From the NCBI GenBank assembly GCA_029974015.1, contig JARKUF010000004.1, forward strand, positions 1 through 64,000: a stretch of DNA of 64,000 nt, given 5' to 3'. The notes under the pieces are model-generated. The model ran no database searches, was not told the DNA's origin, and saw only the letters and a program-made list of their open reading frames with translations. How positions within the stretch are numbered: position 1 is the stretch's first letter; each line of letters begins with the position of its first letter. A program made the translations under genes and the position numbers. This stretch comes from Spirochaetota bacterium (GTDB taxonomy: Bacteria; Spirochaetota; UBA4802; JAGODF01). Of the stretch, positions 44,295 through 54,109 are shown piece by piece.

Positions 44295-45278
44295 TCATTT
44301 CACTTTTTTAAGTAGGGGATCATTGGCGTACAGGTCCTCTTCAATTTTCCGGACGACGGCAATGAAGCCAGTGGAGTCGCGATCATTGCTTCGGATGTGC
44401 TGTTTAAAACGGGTGAGGTATTGTGCCGCTTCCGCCATGTCTTTTTTCTTTGCCCGGAGCCTGGCGAGCCGGTAGAGGGTGACGGCCCTGTCCCGCGTAT
44501 CCTGGGGGCCTGCGAGCAGGGCGATGAGCTTCTCTTCCATTTTTGCGCCCTCTCCGGTTTCCAGGGAAAGGGCCTTCATGAGTTCCCTGGACATGCCCCT
44601 GGGGCTGTTTTTGTAGTAATTGTACTTTTCAACTTCCAATTCAATCGTCAGGGGGCGGTACCTGGCGTTATTTTTCTTTGCCCGGGCGATGAGGCCGGGG
44701 AACCGGCCGTCGTCGTTAAGGGACTTCATAAGGGGGTCCCGATACATCAGGGCCGTCAGAGGGAGGCCTTTGTCGACCGCGGAAAAGAGATGTCTGAAAG
44801 CGCCGTCGCGATCATTTTTTTGGAGGAGCTCCTCGGCCCTTCGGTAATCTACCCAGCAGGCCGTATCCTCAGTGGCGAGGTTCCCCGCGGCCGTGTAGGC
44901 GTGTTCCGGCACAGGTGAAGCTGTGCGGACCGACTGGTTAATAATGAAAAAGAGGGCGGTATGCTCCCCCTTCGAGAGGGCCTTTCGGTAATAATCGACA
45001 GCTTCTCCATACTTCTCTTCCCTCTCAAGGAAAAGGCCGTAATTCAGGTAAGCATGGGCGGCGTACTTTTCCTGGCGTGCGAGGTCAAGGAGCATTCGTT
45101 TCGCTTTGCTTTTTTCGTTCCTGTAATAGAGGACAACCGCGTCATGGAGAGGGGTGTCCACGTCGTGGGTGTAATCGCCGCCGTTCATGGCCCCGGTGTA
45201 AAAAAGAATTGTAGTTCCCGCGACTATGGTGAATACTGTCAGAAGGATGATGTGTCGCCGGTATTTCATGCGTCCCAT
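44295..45278 (-). CDS. Membrane-anchored TPR-like protein
   Basis: The 327-residue protein has one N-terminal membrane helix (HIILLTVFTIVAGTTILFYT) and a helical outer part with TPR-type repeats, clearest at AYLNYGLFLEREEKYGEAVD and AVTLYRLARLRAKKKDMAEA. It contains only scattered repeats in between. Such proteins scaffold envelope complexes; no partner is evident. It is divergent from the 1,238-residue protein, 76 bp apart. Confidence 0.72.
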   Translation of the reverse strand: MGRMKYRRHIILLTVFTIVAGTTILFYTGAMNGGDYTHDVDTPLHDAVVLYYRNEKSKAKRMLLDLARQEKYAAHAYLNYGLFLEREEKYGEAVDYYRKALSKGEHTALFFIINQSVRTASPVPEHAYTAAGNLATEDTACWVDYRRAEELLQKNDRDGAFRHLFSAVDKGLPLTALMYRDPLMKSLNDDGRFPGLIARAKKNNARYRPLTIELEVEKYNYYKNSPRGMSRELMKALSLETGEGAKMEEKLIALLAGPQDTRDRAVTLYRLARLRAKKKDMAEAAQYLTRFKQHIRSNDRDSTGFIAVVRKIEEDLYANDPLLKKVK

Positions 45279-45354
45279 GCTTTTTTGTCCTTTGGAATGG
45301 CTGTGAACAGTGCGCGTCCCATTTGTCCTGTAAACTTTTCCTCATAATGCGCGT

Positions 45355-48300
45355 ATGTCAAAGAAAAAAACAATAGGAACGCACATTATCGCACTTTGTC
45401 TTATCGCGCTTCTTCCTGCCGTTCGTGGGGCCGGTGCGGGAGAAACCGGCCCCGGTGCGGACGATATACTCTTCCTTCACCACAAGGGGCGGGACAACCT
45501 CTCTTCTGCGCTGAAGGCGGCCTCCGCAGGGGCCGCCTCCGCTCGTGACCGCCTCATGGCGGAGGTATGGCTTTTCCGCCTCATGGAGATTATACGGCAC
45601 CCGGAGTTGATCGACGGCGTTTTAACAGGGATTCAGGGGGCCGTGGAGACGAACCCGGTGATCGGAAAAGACCCCTGGCTCTCGGCGCGGGGAAAGCTTT
45701 TTATGGCGGACCTTCTTCTCAGGAAGGGAAGGTCCGATGAGGCGAAAAAGCTCGTAGATTCCCTCGGCATGCTGCGCGAAGTTTTGGTAATAGGCCCTTT
45801 TGAAGGGGCGTCCCCGAAAGATTTCCTGGAAGCCGCAACACTTGAAAAATGGACCGATTTTTCCGGGGTTTACAGGGGAAAAAACGGGCCTGCGAGATGG
45901 TTTAAAGTAAGGGCAGACCTCCTGGCCCGGATAGATTTTGGACAGCTTTTCCCGAGCATTGGGAATTCCGTGTTTTATCTTCATGCGTCGGTCAAAGCTG
46001 ACACTCCGGGGGGCTATTATCTGTCTTTCGGAAAGCACGGGGCGGCTTCGGTCTGGGTCGACGGAGTGAAGGTATTTTCCAGCGTTCGGGAGCACGGCTA
46101 TCTTCCGGACCAGTACAGGGTCCCTCTGGAGCTGGAGGCGGGATGGCACGGAATCCTGGTTAAAACGGCGGGAACATCCGAGGGGTGTTCCGTGTCCCTG
46201 CGAGTCACGGACCGGTCCGGGAAACCCCTTCCCGGAGTAAGTGGGCACGGCGGTCCTTCCGGGACGCTGCGCAGTATGGGAGGGCCCTCTTATTTCGAGT
46301 CCCTTTCCCTCTGTACAGATAAGGAAAACCCCGGAGCCTATGAGTCATTTCTCGCCGGATACTTATTCCATGCGGCGAAGCTTGAAAGCAGGGACGGAAG
46401 GGAAGCCCTCACGGCTTTTTCGAGGGCGATGGAAGACCCTCTCCTTGGCCCCTACGCGCGGTACTATGGCGCAGTCTGCGAGAGGGAGGCCGCCGCCCGG
46501 GAGGCCCACCTACTCGCCGCGGTGGACATGAAAAAAGATTTCATCGAGGCCCTGGCCGCCCTGGCCCAGCATCGACTGGATTATAACCTCCTCTACGAGG
46601 CCTATCCCATAGTAAAAAAAATCCGGGAAATAAATCCGGATTCGTTATTTGCAGGAAGAATATTAGGAGAGTATCATCTTGGGAAGACATGGTATTTGGA
46701 AGGAGAAAAGACCGGCGGGTCCATGCTGAAAAGCGGATATCCATCGGCAGGGCATGCTCTACTGGGGAGGATACGCAAAGTCCAGGGTGATTATACCGCC
46801 GGGGCCGAACATTTCAAGCGATTATATGGCATGGACAGGCTCGACACGTCTTCCTTCAATTCCCTTGTGGACTGCCTGGAAAAAACCGGTCGTTATAGTG
46901 AAGCATGTGATTATCTCTCTTCCGCATTGACCCTCTATCCTTCGGGGGTGGACTTGCGCCTCAGGCTCGCGAAGCTCGCCGACAAGATAGGGGGTGCGGA
47001 AAAATCCGTTCCTTATCTTTCATCGGCATATGTGATATCGCCGGAAAACGCGGAAGTGCTTCTGGCCCTGGGTGAAACCTACCACAGGCTTGGAAAAAGT
47101 TCCGCCGCCAGGAATTTTCTGGGACAGGCGGTGATACGGGACCCTAACAATTTCCAGTTGAAGCGTTATGTTTCATTTCTCTATGGGCAGCCTGATGCCC
47201 TTGTTGAGTATCGAATAAACACAGATATCGACGAGCTGGCCCGGGCAGCCTCGAAATACCATGACGAGGCCGCTGTGGTCCTCCTCGATGAAACGATCTA
47301 TCGTGTTTTTGCAGACGGCTCCCATGAAAAGCGCGTGAGGGCCGCGTATCTTGTGAATCAAGCCTCTGCGATACAGGATTTCTCACGCCATAGCATCCTC
47401 ATCAATCCGGAAACGGACCGGATAGAAAGCGTGGTGTGCGCAGTGATTAATGGGGCAGAAAGAGTTGAGTCGTCGGAAACACGCTCCCAATCGCTCTCGG
47501 ACCCGGATAGCAGGCTCTACTACAATGTGGAGGCCCATGTAGTATCTGCGCCTTCCTTGAGGCCCGGGAGCATCGTGGACTTTGAATATACTGTGAAGAG
47601 CCGCAGGGAAAGTGAGTACGAGGGACATTTCGGCGGCATGATAAGCACCGGCGGGAAGTACAGGGTCTTGAAGGCGAACATCGTACTCAGCGCGCCCAGT
47701 GGAATGGATGTTCGGTGTCATCTGAACAATGTCGACGGGAAACGCCTTGTGGTAACCCACCGGGGAGATGAGAAGATATTTCATATAAGGCTTGATGGCG
47801 TCCCTCCCCTCCGGGAGGAATCTTCGATGCCACACAGGTCCGAGAGCCTTCCATCCGCCATGTTTACAACGCATAGGGATTGGGACGGGATGTACCGATG
47901 GTACTATGGGCTCCTCAGGAGCAGGGTGGTTGCGAGCGACGCCATGAAGCGCGATCTCGCGGCCCTAATAGCCCCGGGAGACACACCCCGGGAGAAGGTG
48001 CGAAAGATATTCAACTACGTGACCAGGAGAATCCGCTATGTCGGTTTTGAACTCGGGATAGGGAGCATCAGGCCGCGCCGCGCTGAGGAGACTTACGGCT
48101 CCGGCATGGGGGACTGTAAGGACATCTCCCTGGTCCTCGTGGCCCTTCTCCGCGAAGCCGGCATCGACGCACGGGTGGCCCTCATCAGGACCGCGGACCG
48201 AGGAAGGGCCGATATATCGGTCCCCTGGGTGGGCGTGTTCAACCACGCGATCTGCTATGTGAACATCGACGGCGGTTTTTTTATTGACGGCACCGCGGAG

Positions 48301-49071
48301 CTGTCGGGCTACCGTGAAATCCCCGAGTACGACCGTGGAGTGCCAGCACTGGTGATGGACGAGAGGGGATACCGGATCATTGATGTGGAGAGCGTTCTGT
48401 TTGAACGAAACCTGCTCGAAATCACAAATGAGGTGGTCCTTGGTGCCGACGGCGGGGCCTCAGTAACGAGAATTTTCCACAAGCAGGGAGGAATGTATGC
48501 CCCCGGGGGACGATACAGCCTTCAGGAGGAAAGCGGCATTTTGAAAAACATATCCGAGTTCTGGAACGGCGCGTATCCGGGCTCGGAGATATCCGGATTT
48601 ACGGTCATTGAAAAGGGGCCCGAAAACCCGGTCCGTTATCGGTACGACGTGAAGGTCCCCTCATTCGGCCAGGTACAGGACGGAACGCTTGTTTTTAAGT
48701 CGATGATGATACCCACTGAAGTGTTCAGTAATTACGGAAGTGCAAGGACTAGAAAGTATCCGCTCTTCCTCGGCGGTACTTTTGAATCTGTCGAGACGAT
48801 ACGTTATCGTCTCCCGGAAGGGTTCTCGGCCCTGAGGGCGCCGGAAAGCGGCAAATTTGGCGGCGGTGATTACGGGGCCTGGTGCACCAGCGAGGTTAAA
48901 GACGGTGGTCGGCTCATAGAGGTTACGCACCGGGTAAAATACGGCAAGTCCAGAATCGGGCCCGGCGAATATGAGGATTTTCGGGAAATGCTAAAATTTA
49001 TACACGCAGCCGAGAATGAAATGATCATCTTAATGAAAAACGGTGTCACTGAGAAAGTTCGGGGACATTAA
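45355..49071 (+). CDS. Secreted TPR-DUF3857-transglutaminase protein (1,238 aa)
   Basis: The protein starts with a signal peptide (IIALCLIALLPAVRGAGA). Residues about 330-610 are TPR-like (AEVLLALGETYHRLGKSSAA). A DUF3857 beta domain follows (EKRVRAAYLVNQASAIQDFS), then a transglutaminase-like core with the triad Cys921 (GMGDCKDIS), His964 (FNHAICY) and Asp978 (FIDGTAE), and a C-terminal beta domain. The order matches large DUF3857/transglutaminase proteins of Gram-negatives, whose substrates are unknown. It is the longest gene in the window and probably acts in the periplasm on proteins or peptidoglycan peptides. Confidence 0.88.
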   Translation: MSKKKTIGTHIIALCLIALLPAVRGAGAGETGPGADDILFLHHKGRDNLSSALKAASAGAASARDRLMAEVWLFRLMEIIRHPELIDGVLTGIQGAVETNPVIGKDPWLSARGKLFMADLLLRKGRSDEAKKLVDSLGMLREVLVIGPFEGASPKDFLEAATLEKWTDFSGVYRGKNGPARWFKVRADLLARIDFGQLFPSIGNSVFYLHASVKADTPGGYYLSFGKHGAASVWVDGVKVFSSVREHGYLPDQYRVPLELEAGWHGILVKTAGTSEGCSVSLRVTDRSGKPLPGVSGHGGPSGTLRSMGGPSYFESLSLCTDKENPGAYESFLAGYLFHAAKLESRDGREALTAFSRAMEDPLLGPYARYYGAVCEREAAAREAHLLAAVDMKKDFIEALAALAQHRLDYNLLYEAYPIVKKIREINPDSLFAGRILGEYHLGKTWYLEGEKTGGSMLKSGYPSAGHALLGRIRKVQGDYTAGAEHFKRLYGMDRLDTSSFNSLVDCLEKTGRYSEACDYLSSALTLYPSGVDLRLRLAKLADKIGGAEKSVPYLSSAYVISPENAEVLLALGETYHRLGKSSAARNFLGQAVIRDPNNFQLKRYVSFLYGQPDALVEYRINTDIDELARAASKYHDEAAVVLLDETIYRVFADGSHEKRVRAAYLVNQASAIQDFSRHSILINPETDRIESVVCAVINGAERVESSETRSQSLSDPDSRLYYNVEAHVVSAPSLRPGSIVDFEYTVKSRRESEYEGHFGGMISTGGKYRVLKANIVLSAPSGMDVRCHLNNVDGKRLVVTHRGDEKIFHIRLDGVPPLREESSMPHRSESLPSAMFTTHRDWDGMYRWYYGLLRSRVVASDAMKRDLAALIAPGDTPREKVRKIFNYVTRRIRYVGFELGIGSIRPRRAEETYGSGMGDCKDISLVLVALLREAGIDARVALIRTADRGRADISVPWVGVFNHAICYVNIDGGFFIDGTAELSGYREIPEYDRGVPALVMDERGYRIIDVESVLFERNLLEITNEVVLGADGGASVTRIFHKQGGMYAPGGRYSLQEESGILKNISEFWNGAYPGSEISGFTVIEKGPENPVRYRYDVKVPSFGQVQDGTLVFKSMMIPTEVFSNYGSARTRKYPLFLGGTFESVETIRYRLPEGFSALRAPESGKFGGGDYGAWCTSEVKDGGRLIEVTHRVKYGKSRIGPGEYEDFREMLKFIHAAENEMIILMKNGVTEKVRGH

Positions 49072-49142
49072 AGTTCCAGGGCTCGTGATGACTTTCCGGT
49101 GTGAAGGGAGCGGTAACCCAATTGCAACTCATCGCCGTATTC

Positions 49143-49766
49143 TTATGCGCGGCGCCTCTGCTCGTATTCCCGCATGTATTCATCGATGAGGCTTTTACTC
49201 CCCGCAGGCTCCTCACTTCGGACAGGTTTCATCTTCTTAACTATGAATTCAGCGACGCTACGCACCGGTGCCATGATGAAATTCTTTATTGATTTTACGA
49301 TGGCGGCGAAGAACTCGAGGGTTTTTTTCATCCGGTCGGTTTTCACTCCCCTGGGCCGGGTGCTGAACTTTTTCACAGTAGCGGTCATCGTGTCCTTCAC
49401 CGTCTGTGTCGACGCCTTCGCCGCAGTCTGGGCGGCTTCGGCGGTTTTTTTGCCATACATTCCCGGGACGGGATTGGATATCTCCCTCACATACACTTTT
49501 GAGGGGGAGTAGGCGACGCGCTTCGGGATTTTTCTCCAGAACCTCAGGCCGCCGCTCGACTCCGCGGATTTATCGATGCCGAAAAGCAGGAGATAGTACA
49601 CATAGAGATAGGCATTGTAAAAAATCTGAAAGAAGGTTACCCAGATGTCAACGAAGGCCAAAACCATTTCTACTAACACCTTGAAAAAATCGACCCACTT
49701 ATAGAAAAAGTTGAAGAAATTGTCGATTGAGTTGTTGGCAAACTGTTTTACGAGTGAGTAATTCAT
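49143..49766 (-). CDS. Predicted membrane protein of unknown function
   Basis: The 207-residue protein has aromatic-rich hydrophobic stretches from residues about 15-65 (FFNFFYKWVDFFKVLVEMVL, ILFYNAYL-like), then a basic Ala/Lys/Thr-rich helix region and an acidic C-terminus (LIDEYMREYEQRRRA). The second half may be cytoplasmic. I recognise no family. It is convergent with the transglutaminase gene, 71 bp apart. Confidence 0.6.
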   Translation of the reverse strand: MNYSLVKQFANNSIDNFFNFFYKWVDFFKVLVEMVLAFVDIWVTFFQIFYNAYLYVYYLLLFGIDKSAESSGGLRFWRKIPKRVAYSPSKVYVREISNPVPGMYGKKTAEAAQTAAKASTQTVKDTMTATVKKFSTRPRGVKTDRMKKTLEFFAAIVKSIKNFIMAPVRSVAEFIVKKMKPVRSEEPAGSKSLIDEYMREYEQRRRA

Positions 49767-49891
49767 ACGGCACCTTTATCCGGTTTTGGTTACGGAACTT
49801 TCGGGTCCCTCAATGATTAATACCGAATCCTTGTCCGCGATGTCAATAACATTTTATCGGTTGATGATCAATTCACGGCACGAACGGACTG

Positions 49892-51325
49892 TTATTCCAG
49901 GTCGATTTCTTGCGAAGGGAGTTTGAGCTCTTCGTCTATATCCCCAGATGTTTCGAAATTTGGTTGTTCTTCTCCCGGAGCCAGATCCAAAGCAGACGGC
50001 GTTTCCGGCGTATTATCAATCATATTTTCAACTTCCATGTGTCCAGTTGGACCATCTTCATCCTCTACAGCCGCCCTGATATCTTCCCTCTTTGACTGCT
50101 TTTCCTGAACACCTCCGCTTTCGGAGGAGGCGTGCATTTGGTCGCGGGACTTGAAATATTTCGCCCTGGAGGAGAGGACGCTGGGATTGCGGATAGTGAG
50201 CTGGCTGAAATTGAATTCCAGGTTCGTGTCCTCCAGGACCAGTCCGGTCACCTGGTCTTTCATCTTGCCGGTCACTCCGGCAGTGCGCATCACTTCCTCG
50301 ATGCTGAAATTCAACGTCACGGGCTCCTTGCTTTTCAGGGATATGTTGTCCTGCAAGAGACGGTTTTCCATGATGGCATAGGTTCGAGTCACTGGCTTAA
50401 CATAGAGTTTGGCCTCGAGGTTAATGTAGGTGAACCAGATGCGCTGGCTGATGGCCATGAAAATTTTATTAATGATACCCGGTGATTTTGAGAGGACCCA
50501 GGTGAGGTTCTCTTTTCGAATCGGCAGGAGTGTCGTGCGGCCTATGCAGATCGCAGAGGCATTTCGGGGCTTGTCCGATACAATGGCGAGCTCCCCGAAG
50601 ATGTCGCCCTCCCGGAGGACTGAAAGTAAAATTTCGTTGTTTTCGCTCACCTTGGTGATTTTGATCTTCCCATCTTTGATGATGTACAGTTCGTCGCCGG
50701 GCTCATTTTCGCAAAACACCATCTGCTGGTCCGTGAAAAGCTTGTAGACACCGCTTTTCACCGCCTCGGGGACGCTTCGCATCCCCGTTTTTTCGATATC
50801 CTGAATCATCATCCGGGCAGTATCGATTTCGATGCCGGAGGGAAAGAGTTCTATGTATCGTGTGAGGACGTAGTAGGCATATCTGTAGGACTTCGCCCTG
50901 TGGTAATACTCGCCAATGTTGAAAAGTTTCAGTTCCTCGGGAACCACGAGGGGGTCCGTATCATTTAGTGAAAAAAGCATTTCGTCGTAAAGGCGCAATT
51001 CCTCAGCGAAGTATCGTATGATCTTTATGGCGATTTCTGGATTGCGCTGGACCAGGTAAATGAACCGGGAACGATTGACCGTAACCACCACGGTGTCTTT
51101 CAAGGCCACAACCGACTCCATGCGGGGACGCCGTATCAGGGCGGTTATGAAGCCGAAGATTTCGCCGTCGGTCACCACGGGCTTGTAGCGCTTGATCCGC
51201 TTGTTTTCGCTTATCAGCTCAACGGCGCCGCGCTCAATTATGTAGACCTCATCGACGTCCTCGTCGCCTTCAACATAGATGTAGGCGCCTTTTTTAAACA
51301 GGCTTTTCTTGGTGTCGCTCAACAT
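49892..51325 (-). CDS. Tandem cyclic-nucleotide-binding domain protein
   Basis: The 477-residue protein has two cNMP-type barrels (about 5-115 and 195-300) joined by helices that resemble a TPR pair. The second domain keeps a near-canonical phosphate cassette, FGEL at 243-246 and PRNASA at 253-258 with Arg254, so it could bind cAMP or cGMP; the first is degenerate. No DNA-binding or catalytic domain is seen. The C-terminal 90 residues are acidic and low-complexity. It ends with LPSQEIDLE. A DJ-1 gene follows 5 bp after its start on the other side of the operon. Confidence 0.85.
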   Translation of the reverse strand: MLSDTKKSLFKKGAYIYVEGDEDVDEVYIIERGAVELISENKRIKRYKPVVTDGEIFGFITALIRRPRMESVVALKDTVVVTVNRSRFIYLVQRNPEIAIKIIRYFAEELRLYDEMLFSLNDTDPLVVPEELKLFNIGEYYHRAKSYRYAYYVLTRYIELFPSGIEIDTARMMIQDIEKTGMRSVPEAVKSGVYKLFTDQQMVFCENEPGDELYIIKDGKIKITKVSENNEILLSVLREGDIFGELAIVSDKPRNASAICIGRTTLLPIRKENLTWVLSKSPGIINKIFMAISQRIWFTYINLEAKLYVKPVTRTYAIMENRLLQDNISLKSKEPVTLNFSIEEVMRTAGVTGKMKDQVTGLVLEDTNLEFNFSQLTIRNPSVLSSRAKYFKSRDQMHASSESGGVQEKQSKREDIRAAVEDEDGPTGHMEVENMIDNTPETPSALDLAPGEEQPNFETSGDIDEELKLPSQEIDLE

Positions 51326-51330
51326 TTACC

Positions 51331-51882
51331 TCACTTATGCCAATAAACTTGGAGATTTTTTCGGAGAGTGTTTTTTAATTCGCTCCCGAGGAGCGAGTCG
51401 ACAATTTCCAGGGTGAAGTCGATTGCGCATCCAGCGCCCCTGGCGGTGATGATATTTCCATCTCTAACCACCGGAGCGTCAATATGCTGGGCCCCTGTGA
51501 GTCCGTTCTCACAGCCCGGATAGCAAACCGCCTTCTTCCCCTCAAGGAGCCCGGAGTGCCCAAGGACGATGGGGGCGGCGCAAATAGCGCCGATGAGGCC
51601 TCCGGCGGCGTTTATTTGACGGAGAAAGCGGAGGACAGTCGCGCTGTTTTTTAGATGCTCACTTCCGGGTATGCCCCCCGGGAGGATTATGGCCTTAAAG
51701 TCGGAGGGAGTGAGGTCCGAAAGGCGCCGGTCCGCAGTGACGGGAATGCCGTGGGAACCGATGACCGGGTTTGTGTCCAGGAAGGAGGTTGTGACCGTCA
51801 TATCCGCCCTTCGAAGGATGTCGATTATGGTAATGGCCTCAATTTCCTCAAAACCCTCGGCAAGTGGAACGAGTATTTTCAT
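51331..51882 (-). CDS. DJ-1/PfpI (YajL-type) protein
   Basis: The 183-residue protein has the DJ-1 arrangement: LAEGFEEIEA with Glu15, ILPGGIPGSEHL, and the nucleophile elbow GAICAAPIVL with the reactive Cys101. YajL-type homologues act as covalent chaperones or deglycases and protect against oxidative stress. The ATG at 51882 has GAGAGG upstream; an extension of seven codons is possible. It is 5 bp upstream of the tandem cNMP gene, so they form an operon. Confidence 0.9.
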   Translation of the reverse strand: MKILVPLAEGFEEIEAITIIDILRRADMTVTTSFLDTNPVIGSHGIPVTADRRLSDLTPSDFKAIILPGGIPGSEHLKNSATVLRFLRQINAAGGLIGAICAAPIVLGHSGLLEGKKAVCYPGCENGLTGAQHIDAPVVRDGNIITARGAGCAIDFTLEIVDSLLGSELKNTLRKNLQVYWHK

Positions 51883-51900
51883 AATAGTCCTCTCCTCATG

Positions 51901-51952
51901 CAATCTCTAAAAAGTATGTTTTCCAGCACGCCAGGGAGGGCGGAAAAATCTG
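51901..51952 (+). repeat. Composite palindromic repeat, degenerate
   Basis: Sequence caatctctaaaaagtatg then TTTTCCAGCACGCC-agg-GAGGGCGGAAAAA. A degraded family palindrome in the 315-bp gap between the DJ-1 gene and xpaC. Confidence 0.6.
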
Positions 51953-51985
51953 ATTTTAATATGTTTATCGAACAATTTAATATAT

Positions 51986-52055
51986 GGCAAGCTCAAAATA
52001 TCAGGTTTTCCAGCCCCTCAAAGGCGGGCAGAAAAAACTGAGTGCCGGGTATGAT
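51986..52055 (+). repeat. Composite palindromic repeat, degenerate
   Basis: Left end ggcaagctcaaaatatcagg, imperfect palindrome TTTTCCAGCCCC-tcaaa-GGCGGGCAGAAAAA, then ctgagtgccgggtatgatg. A second degraded copy in the same gap. Confidence 0.65.
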
Positions 52056-52197
52056 GTTATTTACATTTTCGTCAATCAGGACCGTGATCGAGCGGTAAAT
52101 TTATCGCTTGAATTATTTTGTCCTGTGTTGGAGATTATTCTTGAATCGCCGAGAGTAGCATAGGCGGGCACATCCAAGGAGAAACGGCCCCTATTTA

Positions 52198-52830
52198 ATG
52201 GCTGATATTAAAAGCAAAAACAGGATACGCAGCGCCATCACCCTGCTGGCGGGCATGGGCATTTTCATCGCCCTGAAATCGCTCCTGGCTTATGGTTTTC
52301 CCCTTTCTCTGCTCCTCTCCATTATGGGTTTCATTGTTCTGAGGATTGTATGGCCGAAATCTAAAAAGCCGAAGGAGGGGGGTATTGAGGTCCCCAATGG
52401 TAAGGGAATTTCCGAGTCCGAGGCGCGGAAGGTCATCAACCAGAGCACCGACAAGGTCCGGGAAATCCGCGCAATGACCATGCGCATCAAAGATGACCGG
52501 GTGGCAGAGGAGGTGCGGGGGATTTGCAAGGCAGCGACGGACATCATTGAAAATTTCAAGAAGGACCCCGGTGACATCAAACGGGCCCGCCAGTTTGTTA
52601 ACTACTATTTGGACTCAACGGTGAAGATCGTCACGCGGTATGTTGAACTTTCCAACAGCAGGGTGATTTCCCCGGAGACCGAGAGGAGCCTTAAAAAAGT
52701 GGAGGACCTTTTGGGGACCGTGAAGGCCTCATTTGAAAAACAGCTTCAACAGCTCCTGGAGGACGATCTCCTGGACCTTGACACCGAAGTGGACGTACTA
52801 AAGAAGACCCTGAAGTTGGAAGGGATGTAA
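52198..52830 (+). CDS. XpaC-like 5-bromo-4-chloroindolyl phosphate hydrolysis protein
   Basis: The 210-residue protein has two N-terminal membrane helices (SAITLLAGMGIFIALKSLLA and FPLSLLLSIMGFIVLRIVW) and a helical cytoplasmic part (RVAEEVRGICKAATDIIENF, then RARQFVNYYLDSTVKIVTRY). This matches the XpaC family, which accompanies telA-type genes in Bacillus (xpaC-yaaN). The molecular role is unknown. Ribosome site AAGGAG lies about 17 bp before the ATG, longer than ideal. Confidence 0.78.
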   Translation: MADIKSKNRIRSAITLLAGMGIFIALKSLLAYGFPLSLLLSIMGFIVLRIVWPKSKKPKEGGIEVPNGKGISESEARKVINQSTDKVREIRAMTMRIKDDRVAEEVRGICKAATDIIENFKKDPGDIKRARQFVNYYLDSTVKIVTRYVELSNSRVISPETERSLKKVEDLLGTVKASFEKQLQQLLEDDLLDLDTEVDVLKKTLKLEGM

Positions 52831-52901
52831 TAAAACCTGAAAGCGCGGGCGTATCCGCGGCTTTTGGAACGGGAATCACAAAAGAACAGCAGGAGGACGT
52901 C

Positions 52902-53993
52902 ATGGGGACAGAACTCGCAGCACTGCCGCCTAAAGAAGTGGTAGATATAAACAAACTCACCGTGGAGGAGAAGGCCAAGGTCGACGAGATCGCAAACTCC
53001 ATCAACCTCGCCGACTCCCAGGAGATCATCCAGTTCGGCGTGGGCGCCCAGAGCAAAATTTCGGGCTTCGCCGATACTATCCTCGACCAGATACGGGCGA
53101 AAGACGCGGGAGTGGCCGGGGAGCTTCTGACGAACCTTATGGTAAATGTGAAGGAACTTGACGTGGAGAGCCTCTCCGAGGGGAGCGCCCTGGCGAAAAT
53201 CCCCATATTAGGAAACCTTGTGGACAGGTTCAAGCGATTTGCCGCACGATACGAGAAGATGAGCGTGGAGATAGAGAAGATCGTCGACGAACTGACTAAG
53301 GCCCGCATGCAGCTCCTACGCGACGTCACCATGTTCGATAATCTCTACGAAAGGAACCTGGATTATTTAAAAGAACTGGACCTGTACATCATTGCGGGGC
53401 AGTTGAAGCTTAAGGAAGTTGAGGAGAAAATACTCCCGGAGCTGAAGGCGAAGGCCGAGCAGTCCGGGGACCCCGTGGACGCCCAGCGGTTTCAGGACAT
53501 GAACCAGATGGCCAACCGCTTTGAGAAAAAAATCCACGACATGAAGCTCAGCCGCATGATTGCCATCCAGACTTCCCCGCAGATACGCCTCATCCAGGGG
53601 AACAACCAGGCCCTGGTGGAGAAGATACAGAGCTCCATTCTTAACACCATTCCGCTTTGGAAAAACCAGATCATCATCGCCATAGGCCTCTTCAAACAGA
53701 AGAAGGCCCTGAAGCTCCAGCAGGAAGTGTCGGCCACTACCAATGAGCTTCTACAAAAAAACGCCGAAATGCTGAAGGACTCGAGCATTCAGGTGGCGAG
53801 GGAATCGGAGCGGGGAATCGTCGAGATTGACACCCTGAAGAAGGTGAACCAGGACCTGATCTCCACCATTGAGGAAACCCTGAAAATCCAGCAGGAGGGG
53901 AGGGTAAAGCGAAAGCAGGCGGAGACGGAGCTGGTGCAGTTGGAAAGCGACCTCAAAAAACGCCTTGTGGACATCAAAGGAGGGAAGCTCTAA
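52902..53993 (+). CDS. telA: TelA-family toxic anion resistance protein
   Basis: The 363-residue soluble, largely coiled-coil protein matches the TelA (YaaN/KlaA) family: SNSINLADSQEI-type N-terminus, VKELDVESLSEGSALAKIPI, LVDRFKRFAARYEKMSVEIE, NNQALVEKIQSSILNTIPLW and KLQQEVSATTNELLQKNAEM. Family members are linked to tellurite and envelope-stress resistance; the mechanism is unclear. AGGAGG precedes the ATG. It follows xpaC by 71 bp, the usual pairing. Confidence 0.92.
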   Translation: MGTELAALPPKEVVDINKLTVEEKAKVDEIANSINLADSQEIIQFGVGAQSKISGFADTILDQIRAKDAGVAGELLTNLMVNVKELDVESLSEGSALAKIPILGNLVDRFKRFAARYEKMSVEIEKIVDELTKARMQLLRDVTMFDNLYERNLDYLKELDLYIIAGQLKLKEVEEKILPELKAKAEQSGDPVDAQRFQDMNQMANRFEKKIHDMKLSRMIAIQTSPQIRLIQGNNQALVEKIQSSILNTIPLWKNQIIIAIGLFKQKKALKLQQEVSATTNELLQKNAEMLKDSSIQVARESERGIVEIDTLKKVNQDLISTIEETLKIQQEGRVKRKQAETELVQLESDLKKRLVDIKGGKL

Positions 53994-54109
53994 GTCCTCC
54001 AGCCCGGCGTTTGTGTACTCAAAAATTCAACGGTATCACCGGAGTGATTTTCGCACCGGCGGAGGGGGGTCCCTCTCCATTACATCGGAGAAAGGAGGCC
54101 GGGGATGGA

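Noticed and set aside
49101-49292. Small plus-strand frame with a hydrophobic start
   Set aside because: It lies antisense to the 49143-49766 membrane protein gene, which has better coding character.
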